DNA of 64,000 bases, taken from positions 15,515,908 to 15,579,907 of the forward strand of contig CM036256.1 in the NCBI GenBank assembly GCA_020698575.1, read 5' to 3'. The notes below the pieces were generated by a model that was given only the letters and a program-made list of their open reading frames with translations, was not told the DNA's origin and searched no databases. How positions within the stretch are numbered: position 1 is the stretch's first letter; each line of letters opens with the position of its first letter. Below are positions 13,217 through 25,030 of the stretch, in pieces. This DNA comes from Bostrychus sinensis (lineage: Eukaryota; Chordata; Actinopteri; Gobiiformes; Eleotridae). Position numbers and translations under genes: made by a program.

Positions 13217-14489
13217 ACCATTTGCATTACCTACTAAACATACTAATGCAACATCTCAGTTTTATATATATATATATATATTTTGTTTGTTTGTTTTTTT
13301 TGTTTTTTTACCTCCCTCTCATTTTACAGTTTAAAATAATCACAATGACATACAATTTTGAAATGGCTTTACAGCAAAGTGGGGATGCCTAATTTTGACA
13401 GTTTCTGATATCCAGATGGTGTCACTTTGAATACTCAAACAAAACACTAAGAAGAATCTCATCATACAGTATATTTACTATACTATGTTTACTTTACACT
13501 TCTCAATAATATTTGTTCTTTCTGTTTATCATTTCTCTATAGAGGCGTGATCTAAATGCTGTTTTCCAGCCGACTGCTCTTCTATTTACCAAGCTACTTG
13601 TTTTGCTTTTTCCTCAATCTCAAATCAGCAGGAGCTAATCATTACATTTTCATAATGTTCATCTCGGACAAGCACAAAAGGTTAGATATGGTTTACCCTG
13701 CATTTTTATGTTAAACAGTACAACACATAAGATGATGGAAGCTGCTAAGACAGTGATACACAAGCACCATCTAGTGGCCGACACGTCAACTACACTATAC
13801 AGTAAAACACAGTGCCAGTTCTTTTTTTTTTTTCGGTAAAAATACAAAAAGACTGATGGTGTCAAGGGCTCATATCACTTTAGATGAATAGTGATTTAAT
13901 TGACTCACCATTTGACAAAGGGGCTTGATGAATTGCAATAGATAGATCCACTAGGCTGCGAGGGACAGGAAATGAAGGTTCCACAATTATTATAGGGACT
14001 TACTCTTAAGGAGCCACACATTTAAGCTCTCAGTTCTAGTGGTACAAGTGTAAACAGCAGAAGTGACTGGAGTCAGTCAGTGAAAGGGAATAGGAGAATC
14101 CAGAGAGAGTGGGGGCGGGATGAAAAATGCTATTATATGGATGTGAATAGCTCCGAGCTCCATCTGTTGTGTGCTATAGAGATGATGAGTCACTCGCCTG
14201 GTACACAGCATGGACCCAAGCACTGTCTTTTATGTTTTTGGAAAGATAGGAATTTGAGATTTTGAATAGGCTTGTCCCATTTATACAGGTACAGTATGTG
14301 AACACAGGTCAGTGTACTGGAAAATGCAAAAGACTGAAAAATGCATTACTACAAAATCAAATAGCTAGAGCTATTGCAATTTAAGAGGGCTATATTATAC
14401 TTTATTCATCTTTTTAAACCAATCTTGGTCGTCTCACAGCATTGCCCGTTTTTCAGCCTTTACAAACATCTGACCAAAGGAACATGTTT

Positions 14490-14795
14490 TTAATAAGTAC
14501 TCTACTGGTGCCATAAAGACATAGGTAAAGAGGCCAGCAGAGGGCAGCTGAGTGCAGAGCTGTGACAGTCTTTTGAACACAATCCGAGAGAAAGAGCACT
14601 TTACCTCCTTAAGCATTTTGCATGGTGCCACTGACGCTTCAGAAATGCTGTTCCAGAGAATAGAGGATTACTTAAATATGCCTAAATGAAGCAAAACACA
14701 ACTCCAGGTGTGTTTTTGATGCGGGAACAACAATATAACTTGGTAGAAAGCTCAACAAAGTAGATTGTGCATGTTATAGCCCCACAAAAGCAGTT
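14490..14795 (+). repeat. Dispersed repeat, 'acaactccaggt' family
   Basis: Shares 'ctggtgccataaaga', 'ccagagaata' plus 'ggattacttaaa', 'gcaaaacacaactccaggt' and 'ggtagaaagctca' with 49281-49520. A reverse-oriented relative lies at 54940-55110. Confidence 0.65.
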
Positions 14796-14989
14796 CTTTT
14801 GAAATGAGATAAAGCATAATGGCACTGTTGTAGAACCACTTTTATACAAAATACAGTATTATTTTCAGTCTGCATGTTTTTGACCCTTTACTGTGGTTGA
14901 ATGGTTATGAATGAATTATTTCAGTAGTTGCTTTGCCAGTATAATACGTACATTTATAATAGTCATTATTCTCAAAATTTTTAATGCGC

Positions 14990-15240
14990 TGATTCTCAAT
15001 TGATGGGTCAGGATCCAAAAGTGGGTCACAGGAAGTTGAATATATGTTTCGTTTTTATGTGAAACCTAATAATTGTGTTAATTACATGAAATTGTGAACC
15101 TAATTTTAAAATACATGTCATAAAGTTTGGAGTAAAATAATACAGAAAACCATCTTAAGTTCTGTAAAAAGTAGGTCACAATAAAATTAACACTATAAAA
15201 TAAAATTGGGTCCCACAATCGGACCACAAAGACCAAGGCC
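14990..15240 (+). repeat. hAT-like MITE relic ('gatgggtcaggatcc' family)
   Basis: Starts 'ctgattctcaattgatgggt' and includes 'aaaagtgggtcac' and, later, 'taaaaagtaggtcaca'. Copies lie at 18405-18645 and, 3' part only, at 36735-36905. Termini are too worn to define target duplications. Confidence 0.6.
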
Positions 15241-15570
15241 TTAAAAGCAATAAATGTAATGAGTAGCTATTTAAATTTTGTTAATCTAGGTCTTTAAATA
15301 TGTCAAAACATAATGTTTCACTGCAATAACAAAGTACATATTCATTTTTCATGTTTTTTTTTTTTTTAATGCAGCACTAGAATTCTTTTATTTATATTAG
15401 ACTTTTAAAACAAAACCCTTGAGATCCAGAGTAGTACGGATGATTCCTTAGTGTAAAATTCATACAGATTATTGTTCTATTGTTGACAATGACGGCATTA
15501 AAAAGTCTTAAAAAGGTCTTCAATTTCACAAGACAAAATCTGGAACTACCCTGGACCAGTTTACAACCAC
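15240..15570 (+). repeat. Dispersed repeat shared with 39930-40510
   Basis: The block 'ttaaaaagtcttaaaaaggt', then 'cacaagacaaaatctggaac' and 'taccctg' recurs nearly unchanged at 40450-40506. Upstream, 'aaggcctta' and 'ttttgttaat' are shared as well. Confidence 0.6.
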
Positions 15571-16869
15571 TGTGTCTAAGGCTTTTTATATGTGAGTTTG
15601 TGTCATTTTTAGGCGTGACCAATAGTCAAATTAGCATGTTTTGTGAGTTTACAGATAGATATTATAAATAATAATATATCATTTATTGATAAATTGTTAT
15701 TTTGCTCATATACAGCCTCTAAGTCAGTCACATAAACTTTTGAACAGTTGCCTAAAGCCAGTGCTGTGTGTTATGTTATTGTCTTCAAAGCTCTGTAGTG
15801 CTCCTGCTTGGAGCTGTGTGTCACATGTATGGATTCTGACAGGAGTTTAGATGTGCGAATACACCTTTTATAGTTAAATAAGGTAACAGCTCACAGAAGA
15901 AGACCAGAGGGATGCAAACAGCAGGATATTGTCAGACGGTGTGGAAATAAAGATTGTTTCTCGTTTTAGATGCAGCACTGTGTTACAGTTTTCCACACTC
16001 ACACCTACCCCACGTTTATTAGCATTGAGAGAAATATAAGGTGTGACTGTGTTGTTTTAGAGTGAGAAAGGAAAGGCATACAATAAATAAATCTAGGTGA
16101 GAGGCTGTGGCTGACAAATCTAATGTTAAGTGTTTGTAAGTGTTTGTGCTTTTGTGTGTCTCTGTAACACTGCGATTCAAAACAACACTTCTCAAATACA
16201 GACGCTGAAATGAAGTAAACAAGGAAAAATAGCCAAAATGAACAAAGTGAGCCTAAAATGTACTAAAGTATGCTAAAATGGGCTGGAACATTGAATTTGA
16301 AAGCTATTGCCTTTAGTTAGATGAAAGGTCTGAAAAGATCTGGCACAGTACATCTTCAGAGAGGCCATAACAATACTTTTTAAAGTCACTACAGTCATCA
16401 GTGTCATACAGCAAAATATATGTCTACAACAAAATCAGACCTTTCCTGTCGCTTTCTGTATTTGAAACCTACTTATATGCAGTCATTTTATCAATCATCT
16501 CCTACTTTCTTCCCATCTGGTCCCTCACCACTAATGATGTCATAGAACCAGTAAAATACCCATAGATACTGACAGGATACTACTACACAGGAAAATACTT
16601 TTTTGGTATATATATAAGTACTTATTGTCTCATGAGCTTTTCCTGGTCATTCCGCAGTTCATAAATACATGTTGTAGTTCTTTAGACAATGCTCCCAAAA
16701 CAAGCCAGTTCTCTAATTGGTGCTTGAGTTTTTAAATTGCCTGTCTGCGCACAAGCCATGAAGACTCCCAAAATATTGTTAATATTCCCTCCCTAAAAAT
16801 GCCACTAAAGAACTGAAGTAAGCATGTTTTTTTTATTTCTTTAAGTTCAATTCTCAGTTATAAAAAAAA

Positions 16870-17290
16870 AAAAAAGCAGGCAATGCATGTTTATTTTGTT
16901 GCACAGTTCATACTCAGGATAATTCAAAGTACTTTACAGGAAAAGACAAGTGAAAAGTACATAGACAATAATTACAATTAAAAGAGTAAAATCACAGTAA
17001 AATGGACATGTGGCCTGTCTCACAGCATCAGGAAGACTGATCCAGATTTTGGCTGCATTAAACTGAAATGCTGCTTTACTGTGTTTAGTCCTGACTGAAC
17101 CAGTACCACCAGTAGATGTCTTACAGCTTGTTTTAATGCGGCTGTTAAAGTTCAATTCTGGGTCCATGATTTATAGATTTCTAACCTGGTTTGTAGATTC
17201 TAGAGCTAGAGGCTCAAGGTGACACTTTCTCTTGGTTTCTGTGGGCCAGAGATATTGACATCAGTCTTGTCTGTGTTTAGCTTGAGGAAT
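16870..17290 (-). repeat. Retroelement-like remnant
   Basis: The minus strand has an open stretch (17167-16934) with SVRTKHSKAAFQFNAAKIWI followed by SLPDAVRQAT. It resembles the extreme C-terminus found in many LINE polyproteins (a pattern of RTKH..AF...AAK.WNSLP). It adjoins the LINE at 17290-18245 on the same strand. Assignment is tentative. Confidence 0.4.
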
Positions 17291-18245
17291 GCTGCATGTA
17301 ATTTATTTTATTTATTTATTTTATCAACCTTATCTAATCCGATAAAAGACCCTCTGAGATCAAGATCTCTTTTCCAAGGGCAACCTGGCCAAGAGGTCAG
17401 CAGCACCTTCATTATACATTATAACAAGTTTAACAATAATAAATACACAGCTAAAAAAGTCAATAGCAAAAAAACTTTAAAAGAAAGGTTACATATTACA
17501 CGCAGTCAAGCATTTAAAAGTGCGATAGAAAAGAGCAGAGTAACAATTTAGAAACACAAGAACTGTTCATAGGTCTCTAGTTTGTTTTTTAAGTTTTATA
17601 AGTGCAAAAAGTACAAAGAGGGATCAGATTTGACAGTTTCAGCTCAGTTTGTAGAGTATTCCAGGCGGAACACGAGGAACAAATAAATGATAAATGTCAC
17701 ATGAACAAAGAGCATAATGACATTGAAGGAGAGAGCTTAAATAAGATGGAACAAAGCTGAGAAGAGCCTTATAAATCAGAGTCATCCAATGTATACCACT
17801 GCATACTCAAAGAAGGCTATTTAGCTCTGGAATACAGTTCACAGTGATGAGTCAGATGACTACAGCCCTCACAAATCTCAATGCACAATGATACGCAGTA
17901 TTTAGAGACTGAAGGCATTTTGTAGAGGCGTTCATATGCAGAACAACACAATAGTCCAACAAAGGTAAAAAGGTTGCAGATAACAGGAGTTTACGAGCTC
18001 TGAGGGAGAAGCAGGATTTATTTCTGTAATAGAATCCAAGCTTTACCCTCAATTTACCAACAAAATTTGTGATGTGTGCCTTGAAAGACAAGTCTAACAA
18101 AAAGCTAAGGTACTTATAACTTATAGCTGACTCTCTGGGTTTACCTTGGGCAGTTTGTATTGATGGAAGAGTCTCTGGTAACTCTTTAGTTTTGTCAGCA
18201 TTTAACACCAATTTCAGGGACTGCAAGCAAGACTGAACAATTGAA
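17290..18245 (-). mobile_element. Non-LTR retrotransposon (LINE), 5'-truncated
   Basis: The minus-strand reading 18226-17852 shows the end of a reverse transcriptase ORF: LVLNADKTKE, YKYLSFLLDLSFKAHI, LRVKLGFYYRNKSCFS and LLLSATFLPLLDYC. Stops and shifts follow. The 3' end, at about 17290-17400, has 'ttggccaggttgcccttgga', 'aaaagagatcttgatctcag', then a 'taaataaataaaataaa' tail. Such 3' ends are typical of fish L2/CR1-like LINEs; the exact clade is not certain. The element is inactive. Confidence 0.8.
17852..18226 (-). pseudogene. Reverse transcriptase fragment of the LINE
   Basis: 124 codons corresponding to the C-terminal side of a LINE reverse transcriptase domain (NADKTKE, YKYLSFLLD, KLGFYYRNKSCFS). 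The catalytic YADD-type motif lies further upstream and is absent. A mid-repeat methionine provides the apparent start; it is a relic. Confidence 0.8.
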
Positions 18246-18404
18246 AAGGCAGACTATAAGAACTCTATCTCTAACTAATTCACAGCTGAGTCATTCGTTT
18301 AAAATGTCACTGATTATTCTTACGGAAGGTCAGGTGCATATTTTGACCTGGTTGAACATGCATTAGACGTTATGTAAAAGTGAGTTGTATCAATGCCACC
18401 TAGG

Positions 18405-18645
18405 GGGGGTTTAAATCAATGCTTCCCAAATGATGGGTTTGGAGCCAAAAGCGGGATGTGAGGAGGTTGAATGTCAAAGGTCAATGTTCAAAGTCTAAAT
18501 ATTGTTTTAATTTCATCAACTGGGAAACAGATTTAAAATTTAGGGCATGATCAGTTATTCTAGAAAAATAACATTGGTGCTGTCAAAAGTAGGTCACATT
18601 AAATTAATTTGGAATTAATTGCGTCCCCCATTGTGGCTGTTCTTA
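18405..18645 (+). repeat. hAT-like MITE relic, second copy
   Basis: Starts 'caatgcttcccaaatgatgg' and shares 'agtctaaatattgttttaat', 'aagtaggtcaca' and a final 'gcgtcccccattgtgg' with 14990-15240 and 36735-36905. Confidence 0.6.
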
Positions 18646-19156
18646 TCCATAATAACAATATAACTCTAATTAAAATGAGGTTTATTTTTTGTTTATTAGA
18701 GGTTAGTGAATATTACTGCAGTACAGTTTCTGTTTTACCACCAACATCCCACCTCTATAATATATAAAAATAAATACATTTATTGTACAATCATAAATAA
18801 ATAGTAAATAATAGATTTACATTGTAATCCAAAACAACTAAACAGAAAGCTCCCACTCCTAAATCTTTTAAAAAACAAATCCTAACCTTGAGGCATGAAG
18901 TTGTTAATGTTACTGCTGTTGCTGTCAGTCATTCTGTCAGACTGTCAAGCTGAGTTTTAAAGGGCCCAGGGCTGGAGCTACAGACCAGGGACACAAAACA
19001 TTGACTGCCTCAAGGAGGAGATGTTGTTATTATGTGGTTACTGGCACAAAAAAATACCCAAAATCTGGACTGAAAAATATATAACTGGTTAGAAATTGTG
19101 CAAAACTGGCAAATGTTTGTCTGACTGACAATATACCGACCAACAGCCAATAATCA

Positions 19157-19490
19157 GAGGTGGAAGAAGTGTTGTTACTTTAAAATTACTCATATAGAAG
19201 TAAAAGTAATCAATAATATGGCTTGAGTAAAGGTAAAATGTATGGAGTATAAACAACAACAACAAAATACTACTACTACCTTCAAACCTGGCCTGGCTCA
19301 GCCGTCTGATTGCAAGGGGAGATTACTATCCACTTTTTCAATGAAGTCAAAAAATAGAAATATACTGTCAGTTTTTCATTCTACCTCTACCAAAAGTTAC
19401 TCAAGTAAAAGTACAATTATGATTCAGACAGTGCAAGAAGTGCATTTTTACAAAAATACTTAAAAGCAACCAGTTACTTTCTACCTGTTG
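19157..19490 (+). repeat. MITE relic, 'agaggtggaag' family
   Basis: Starts 'cagaggtggaagaagtgttg' and carries 'gaagtaaaagtaatc' and 'tactcaagtaaaagtaca' with tandem AAC and TAC triplets. It resembles the complete copy at 63067-63360. The right terminus is not preserved. Confidence 0.55.
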
Positions 19491-20053
19491 TAATTTGATA
19501 ATAATAGTCTATTCTCCATTTACCAGCAGTAGTAAAAGGTTTTAATGCATTCTTTTCACCTTCTTTTCAAAGGGGAATTTCAGCTCCTTTGTAGCAGTAA
19601 CTCAAATATTTACACTGCTGCTCATGTATTCTGTGTGTGATGTGGAAAAGCTAAAAGGTCTCCAAATGGGAGATAGGGGGCTGTGGGGATGCATTAATGC
19701 TTTGCCGCTCTGCCATGCTTCTCCAGTGGAAAGAATATTCTGTGTTTAGCCTTTTCTCTCTGTCGCTCCCTTATTGGATTACTAGGAATACATGCCCTTG
19801 ATTGCTTTTTAAGTGAAGTCTTATGTGTTCTTATGAATTTCAAGTAAAATAATTGATTCTTGTGAGGGGTGAGAATTAAAATTTAGTGGCATATAGGGTG
19901 AAATTGAGATATAAACTGATCAGGCATAACATTGTGACCACCTGTCTAATAAACAAACTGCAATGTACGATGTATTTCTTTCTATCAGAACTAACTACAA
20001 GAGCTCTTCTGTTGGATCAGACCTGATTCTAAGCCCATGATTCGTTCTTTCAG

Positions 20054-20332
20054 GTAACTCTCCATCTGAGGAGTCCTGAGGAGCGTGACAAGGAGCCCAG
20101 GACTCTCACCTACCCAGCGTACATTGCCAGTCTGCTGGACACAGGGGCCAAACGTATGGCGGCCGGTGTACGTATGGACTGCTCAAGCCAGGGACAGTGT
20201 CCCAGGGCATGTCACCTGTGCCACATGAGCCCCAGAGCGGCGCAGGGACGACAGCAGTCTGAGCCCGTCCTGCTGCAGATCACCAAGGCAGCGCCCATCT
20301 ATGAACTGGTGTCCAACAATGAGACATACCAG
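20054..20332 (+). CDS. astn1: astn1 exon: linker after the MACPF domain
   Basis: The acceptor TTCTTTCAG ends at 20053 and the donor CAG|GTGTGT starts at 20333. The frame that continues into the next exon gives 93 codons, with the landmarks EERDKEPRTLTYPAYIASL, AKRMAAGVRM, a cysteine cluster CSSQGQCPRACHLC, and KAAPIYELVSNNETYQ at the 3' end. In this frame the first seven codons read VTLHLRS, which does not resemble the family. The +1 frame over the same bases reads NSPSEES and does resemble ASTN1, but it hits TGA at 20077. The exon therefore seems to carry one extra base near 20074-20077, or else it uses an unusual upstream phase. From about codon 9 to the end the call is solid. Confidence 0.9.
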
Positions 20333-23300
20333 GTGTGTATGGGGTGTATGATAAAGATATTTTTAGAAGCAAGCTCAGGATAAAGACAGATTGAATGGGA
20401 AGGTTTCCAGACCCGTGTCTTTTTTTTCATTAAGAAAGTGATTGGAAATGGATGGCCAGGCTGTTACACATCAATTTTTCAAACCCGCAATCTAAACTAT
20501 GGTGAAATTATTTTACATCTATTCATAAATTTTGTTTGCATTTTATCTTAATGTATCTATCTTGGTCCAAAAACATAGGCATCCATCTATTAACCAGCCA
20601 AAGCTACTACTCTGTATGTAAAGCCTATGCCTTTGTAACAGAGAAACAGAAACAGCTCTTGTCATGTCTTGGTTGCATGTTGCATGCTGTGTTATATAAT
20701 GTTCTGTACTAGACTGCATCAATACAGCTTCTGTAATATTGGCCAGGAAGAACATCAATGCACTCAGGAGGAGCTTTGAACCCCAAGTGGCCTCACCATC
20801 AATAAAGGCTGATTGCAGATTACACAAGTTGACTGTACAGCAGTACACTTACAATATACATAAATTATATATGATACAGAGTGATAAAAAGCCAGATTAA
20901 TTGAGATAAAAATATTGATTTACCACTGACTCTGAGTACTGTATCCTGCAAGAGCCAAAACCACTTGTCCACACTTTTAGCTTAACTGAAGTGGCAATTG
21001 TGGCTTGGGGTGATTTTATTCTGAAGATAAATTACTAATAAGGAAAAATCCTTGGGACCCTGATCAATGTGTAATTATGTGTGATAGAAATTTAATTACA
21101 TGTTTCCTCAGGACTAAATCACAGTTTGGGCTGGCATTGGAGAAGCCTTAGGGGAAACCTGTTTATTTTTTTTACTAAATGTGCCAAAATCTTTTCCTGA
21201 ATTGTAATATGTGATCTAGTACTTGTACTGTAGCATTTTCCTAATCTAATACACTATGTTTCCAAAAGTATTCACTCACCCACCCAAATAACTGCATTCG
21301 GAATATGGTGTGAGGTTGTTTTTAAGAGCTGGGCTTGGACCCTTAGCAGACCAAGAGATTTTGGATAATTCTATGCTCCCAACATTGCGGGAACAGTTTG
21401 GGGATGGCCCCTTCTTGTTCCAACATGACTGCACCAGTGCACAAAGCACGGTCTATAAAGACATGGATGAGCAAGTTTGCTGTGTAAGAAGTTGACTGGC
21501 CTGCACAGAGTCCTGACCTCATCCTGCTAGAACACTTTTGGGATGAATTAGAGTGAAGAATGCAAGCCAGGCCCTCTCATCCAACATCAGTTTTTGACAC
21601 ATAGATGTCGGACGTAGATAGATGCAAAGAGGTGGCTGTCATAGTAAACCCTGGATTAAGACTGGGATGTTACTTAAGTTGATATGCGTCTAAATGCAGG
21701 TGAGCTAATACTTTTGGAAATATAGTGTATGTAATAAAATACCTCGAGGCAAAGTCAATATACTAAAGGAAGAAATAGCCTAATTGTTTTCCAATAGTTA
21801 GAAGTAGTAGGAGGATTCTGGGCACTGAAGAGCACTGAGTACACACTAACACAGGCTACATGCCACAGAAGTGGCAAGCCCTGGGATGAACCCACAATCC
21901 CCTTGCTGAGAGGCATGAGTGCTAACCACTCTAATACCATGGGATTTTCCTTCATAAGTCTATTTTAGGGTTTTGTTGCAATAAAGGGCATTGTACCAAA
22001 TATATTTTACTTTGTTACCTTAATCTAAACATCCTATGTGTATTTCTGCTTTTTCTGTGGTAAATTTGACATTGCCCATAGAGAATGAACATAAAAGGGA
22101 ATTGTTGTTATCAGTGGTTCTCAAAGTGTCAAACTTGGGACGACTCTATGCTGTCTAAGGCCCATAGTTGCTGGGATAGGCTCCAGTCGTAACCTTTAAC
22201 AAGAATAGAGTTGTAGAAGAATAAGTAAATAAGTTAAATCAGTTTTAATCTACATTTTTTAATAAACATTCAATAGTTGTTGCCCTTTGTCTATCTTTTA
22301 ACATCTTGTATGTATCTGTCTGTAGGCTCTTCAGGAGGCCATGATGAGCATGTTGTGGTGCTCAGGAAAGGGGGACGTTATCGATGACTGGTGCCGCTGC
22401 GACTCCAGCTCTTTTGGCTCAGACGGACTGCCCACCTGCGCCCCACTTCCTCAGCCCAGGTTAGCCTCTATGAATAACATTAGCTCCTCCAAAAACACAT
22501 CACTCATAAACGGGCTGCTGTAAATACCATCCATCATCTCACTGGCCCAGTCTTATCTCCTGCTGGGAAGATCTTTGTAGGGACCCAAACACTGTAGGCA
22601 TCACTGCGGACTCCAGCTAATGGCTAAGCTAACATAGGGCCTTCCGTGAGTGACATATTCAGATAAGTTGTGCCCGCAGTTTGGAAACTGAAAAATGTTA
22701 CCTTTACCATTCACTCTTTTTTCCATCTCCAATTTTCTTTTATTTCCACCCTTCAGCACCACTCATAAATGTTCTTTTAGGGCTTTAATATTTCTTGGGT
22801 TTAATATTATAAGATGTGAATCAATATGAACTTCACAAATACCACTAGTATTTGAATTCTGATCATGTAGCTCCCCTAGTGGCTGTGGCCTTAAACAACC
22901 TCTTAGAGTGTTTATGCCAGGAGCCGGCCCTGCTAACAGTAATTCTTCATAGAAAATGTGCTATGGTCTGTTTAACTTATGGCTCAGAATTGCCACAGCG
23001 CATGTGTTTCCATTGGTTTACATCATAGCTGGGTAATCTTAGTTGTCAATTATAGTAATAGGGCAGGATTGGTGACCTTTTTTTTTTTCACTGGGTTGTT
23101 CTGTTGCCAGGCTGAAGCTGTCTTACACCTATGAGCCCAGCAGTTCATTGGTGATCATGGAGTGGAACCACAGAGAGCCCCCAATCGGCGTGCGCATCGC
23201 TGATTACCTTATCAGTCAGGAGAAGGTGTCTGAGAGGAGCGACCACTCCAAAGTCGAGACAGGTATTCAATCTCAAGCTTATAATCTTCATCCAGTTGCA

Positions 23301-24997
23301 TCCTAAAAGTCCTAAATGGTTCCTCACCTACTTGGTACAGTATGTCCAAAAACTGTACTTCTTCCATATTGGATGAGGCTTTACTGTTGTCCCATTTTGA
23401 GATGTGTGAAGCTTAATTCTGTTGGCCCCAGTTTGTATAGACAGCTGCTGGCCAATGATCATTATTTGTGCTGGCTCAAACTCACAAACCAACCAATTTG
23501 TCAGCACCATGTGGCCTCAAAAACCTAATTTGTTTATCTAGTCCACCACCTGGAAAACATCTACCTCCAACATAAAATAGCAGCAGGCTTTTTTGCGAGT
23601 CCATCCTTGCATCATACGTTGGACCTATGTCGGTGATGTCAGTGAAGAAAATAAAGATTACTTTTCATTGTCTGTAGGCAGGCACTTTATTAAAATCAAC
23701 GTCAAATTGTGAATTGGAATCACTTGAGAATAACACATGACTGTTAAGCAGCAATAAAGCATTAATGAACACACAAGGCTAATTCTGACAATCCATAATT
23801 TGGTTCAGACAGCCACATGGAGGAGCATTTACAGGGGAATTGTAATTTCTATCCTATGTAACACTCATTTGCACAGATAGTATCTTTGTATGTTATCACT
23901 GCCCCTTTTAGCAGCCACACACAACCCTCAGCCTGTGTCATTGCTCCTGTCTGCTCCTCCAAACTGGCAGTGTGCACACAGTAATTAAGCATTTTGTTAC
24001 CCATCCCTATGTCTCTCATATGCCCCTGAATAACCCCCTGAAAAACAGGTTAATACCCAGGATCCTATTGATGTTATTATAAAAGCCTCCACAAGATGGC
24101 ACTAAATAGTAACAGTTTTGGTATTCTTGCGCCTTAAATTAAGGGATACAGTGTTGCTTTGTTCTTATTGTAATACTTGTATCATTATATTGTATATTTG
24201 TTGTTGTGGTAAACTTTTGCTCAGATATGTTTGATATTTTCAGTGCTATTGTTTGGAAATTCTTGGAAATTAAGTCATACAGATAATCCAAAGCCCTGAA
24301 GCCCTTCACAAACAGCGTCTCTACCTCAGAGTTACTTTGCTAAGCTGACAAATGGCTATAGGTGGATTTTGAACTCTAAAGCTCTTGGATTTCCTAGTTA
24401 TTATAGGCATTTTGCACACATCAAGGCCCTGGATCACATGGGCATCCCCAAAGCTGCATGTACTGTATTTGTGTGTGCAGCCCTGCCATCCATAACACAG
24501 CTCTCAGTTTATTTGGCTGGGTAGAGGCCTGTAAGAGTGGAAGCTAGCAAAACAAGCGCAGTTTATTTTAGCAGTAATGACCTAATCCATAACGGAGGCC
24601 GTTACAGTTCCCCGCGTGGACCAAAGTTTGTCGTAGTGTAATGAAAGAATAAACTGTGTTAGTCTGAGCGCTGGGCATCATCAATCAGAGAGTGGATCCA
24701 GAGGAAGGAAGGCGGCGGGGGAGCGTTTTCTTTATGACTGTTGTGAGTGTAATGGTGCTTCATCTATTCAGCTCTGATGGCTTTATTTTCCTCTTTATTT
24801 TAATCTTAAATTATAATGTGTGCTTAGAGAGACAGGGCTCAGTGGGACAATATTACCTTTTAAAATTGTATTTGCGAACCACATTATGATAAACAAAAGA
24901 TGTATGTAAAAGAAGCCTCAATAACCCATGCAAAAATATATTTGCATACAGAAAAAAAAAAATTCTTTTATTTTGCAATAAATTTTTTGTTTGTTTT

Positions 24998-25030
<33 letters not shown>

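Larger units (their letters stand above)
1..20053. other. Upstream astn1 intron (3' part), no exon found
   Basis: Noncoding DNA before the first visible astn1 exon. I looked for the preceding conserved astrotactin exons (end of the MACPF domain) and saw none, so the intron entering from the left is at least 20 kb long. Open frames here are short and resemble no known protein. The stretch holds SINE, MITE and LINE relics listed separately, poly-T and poly-A tracts, and some GC-richer blocks (1-330, 2040-2280, 8690-9170, 9990-10150) in which I recognise nothing but which could hold regulatory DNA. Confidence 0.7.
20333..22325. other. astn1 intron (1993 bp)
   Basis: Phase 0 intron. It holds the Tc1-like deletion derivative at 21250-21729 and two SINE fragments in opposite orientation (about 21830-21950 and 22145-22232). 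No coding sequence was recognised. Confidence 0.8.

Noticed and set aside
17852..18226. 124-codon minus-strand open frame as a gene
   Set aside because: It is the C-terminal part of a LINE reverse transcriptase with a decayed 3' end next to it.
20156..20383. Methionine-started frame inside the first astn1 exon
   Set aside because: The methionine is an internal residue (KRMAAG) and the frame runs through the splice donor into the intron.
22341..22523. Frame running past the second exon as an alternative C-terminus
   Set aside because: The donor at 22460 and the phase-matched next exon explain the sequence; the extra codons are intronic.
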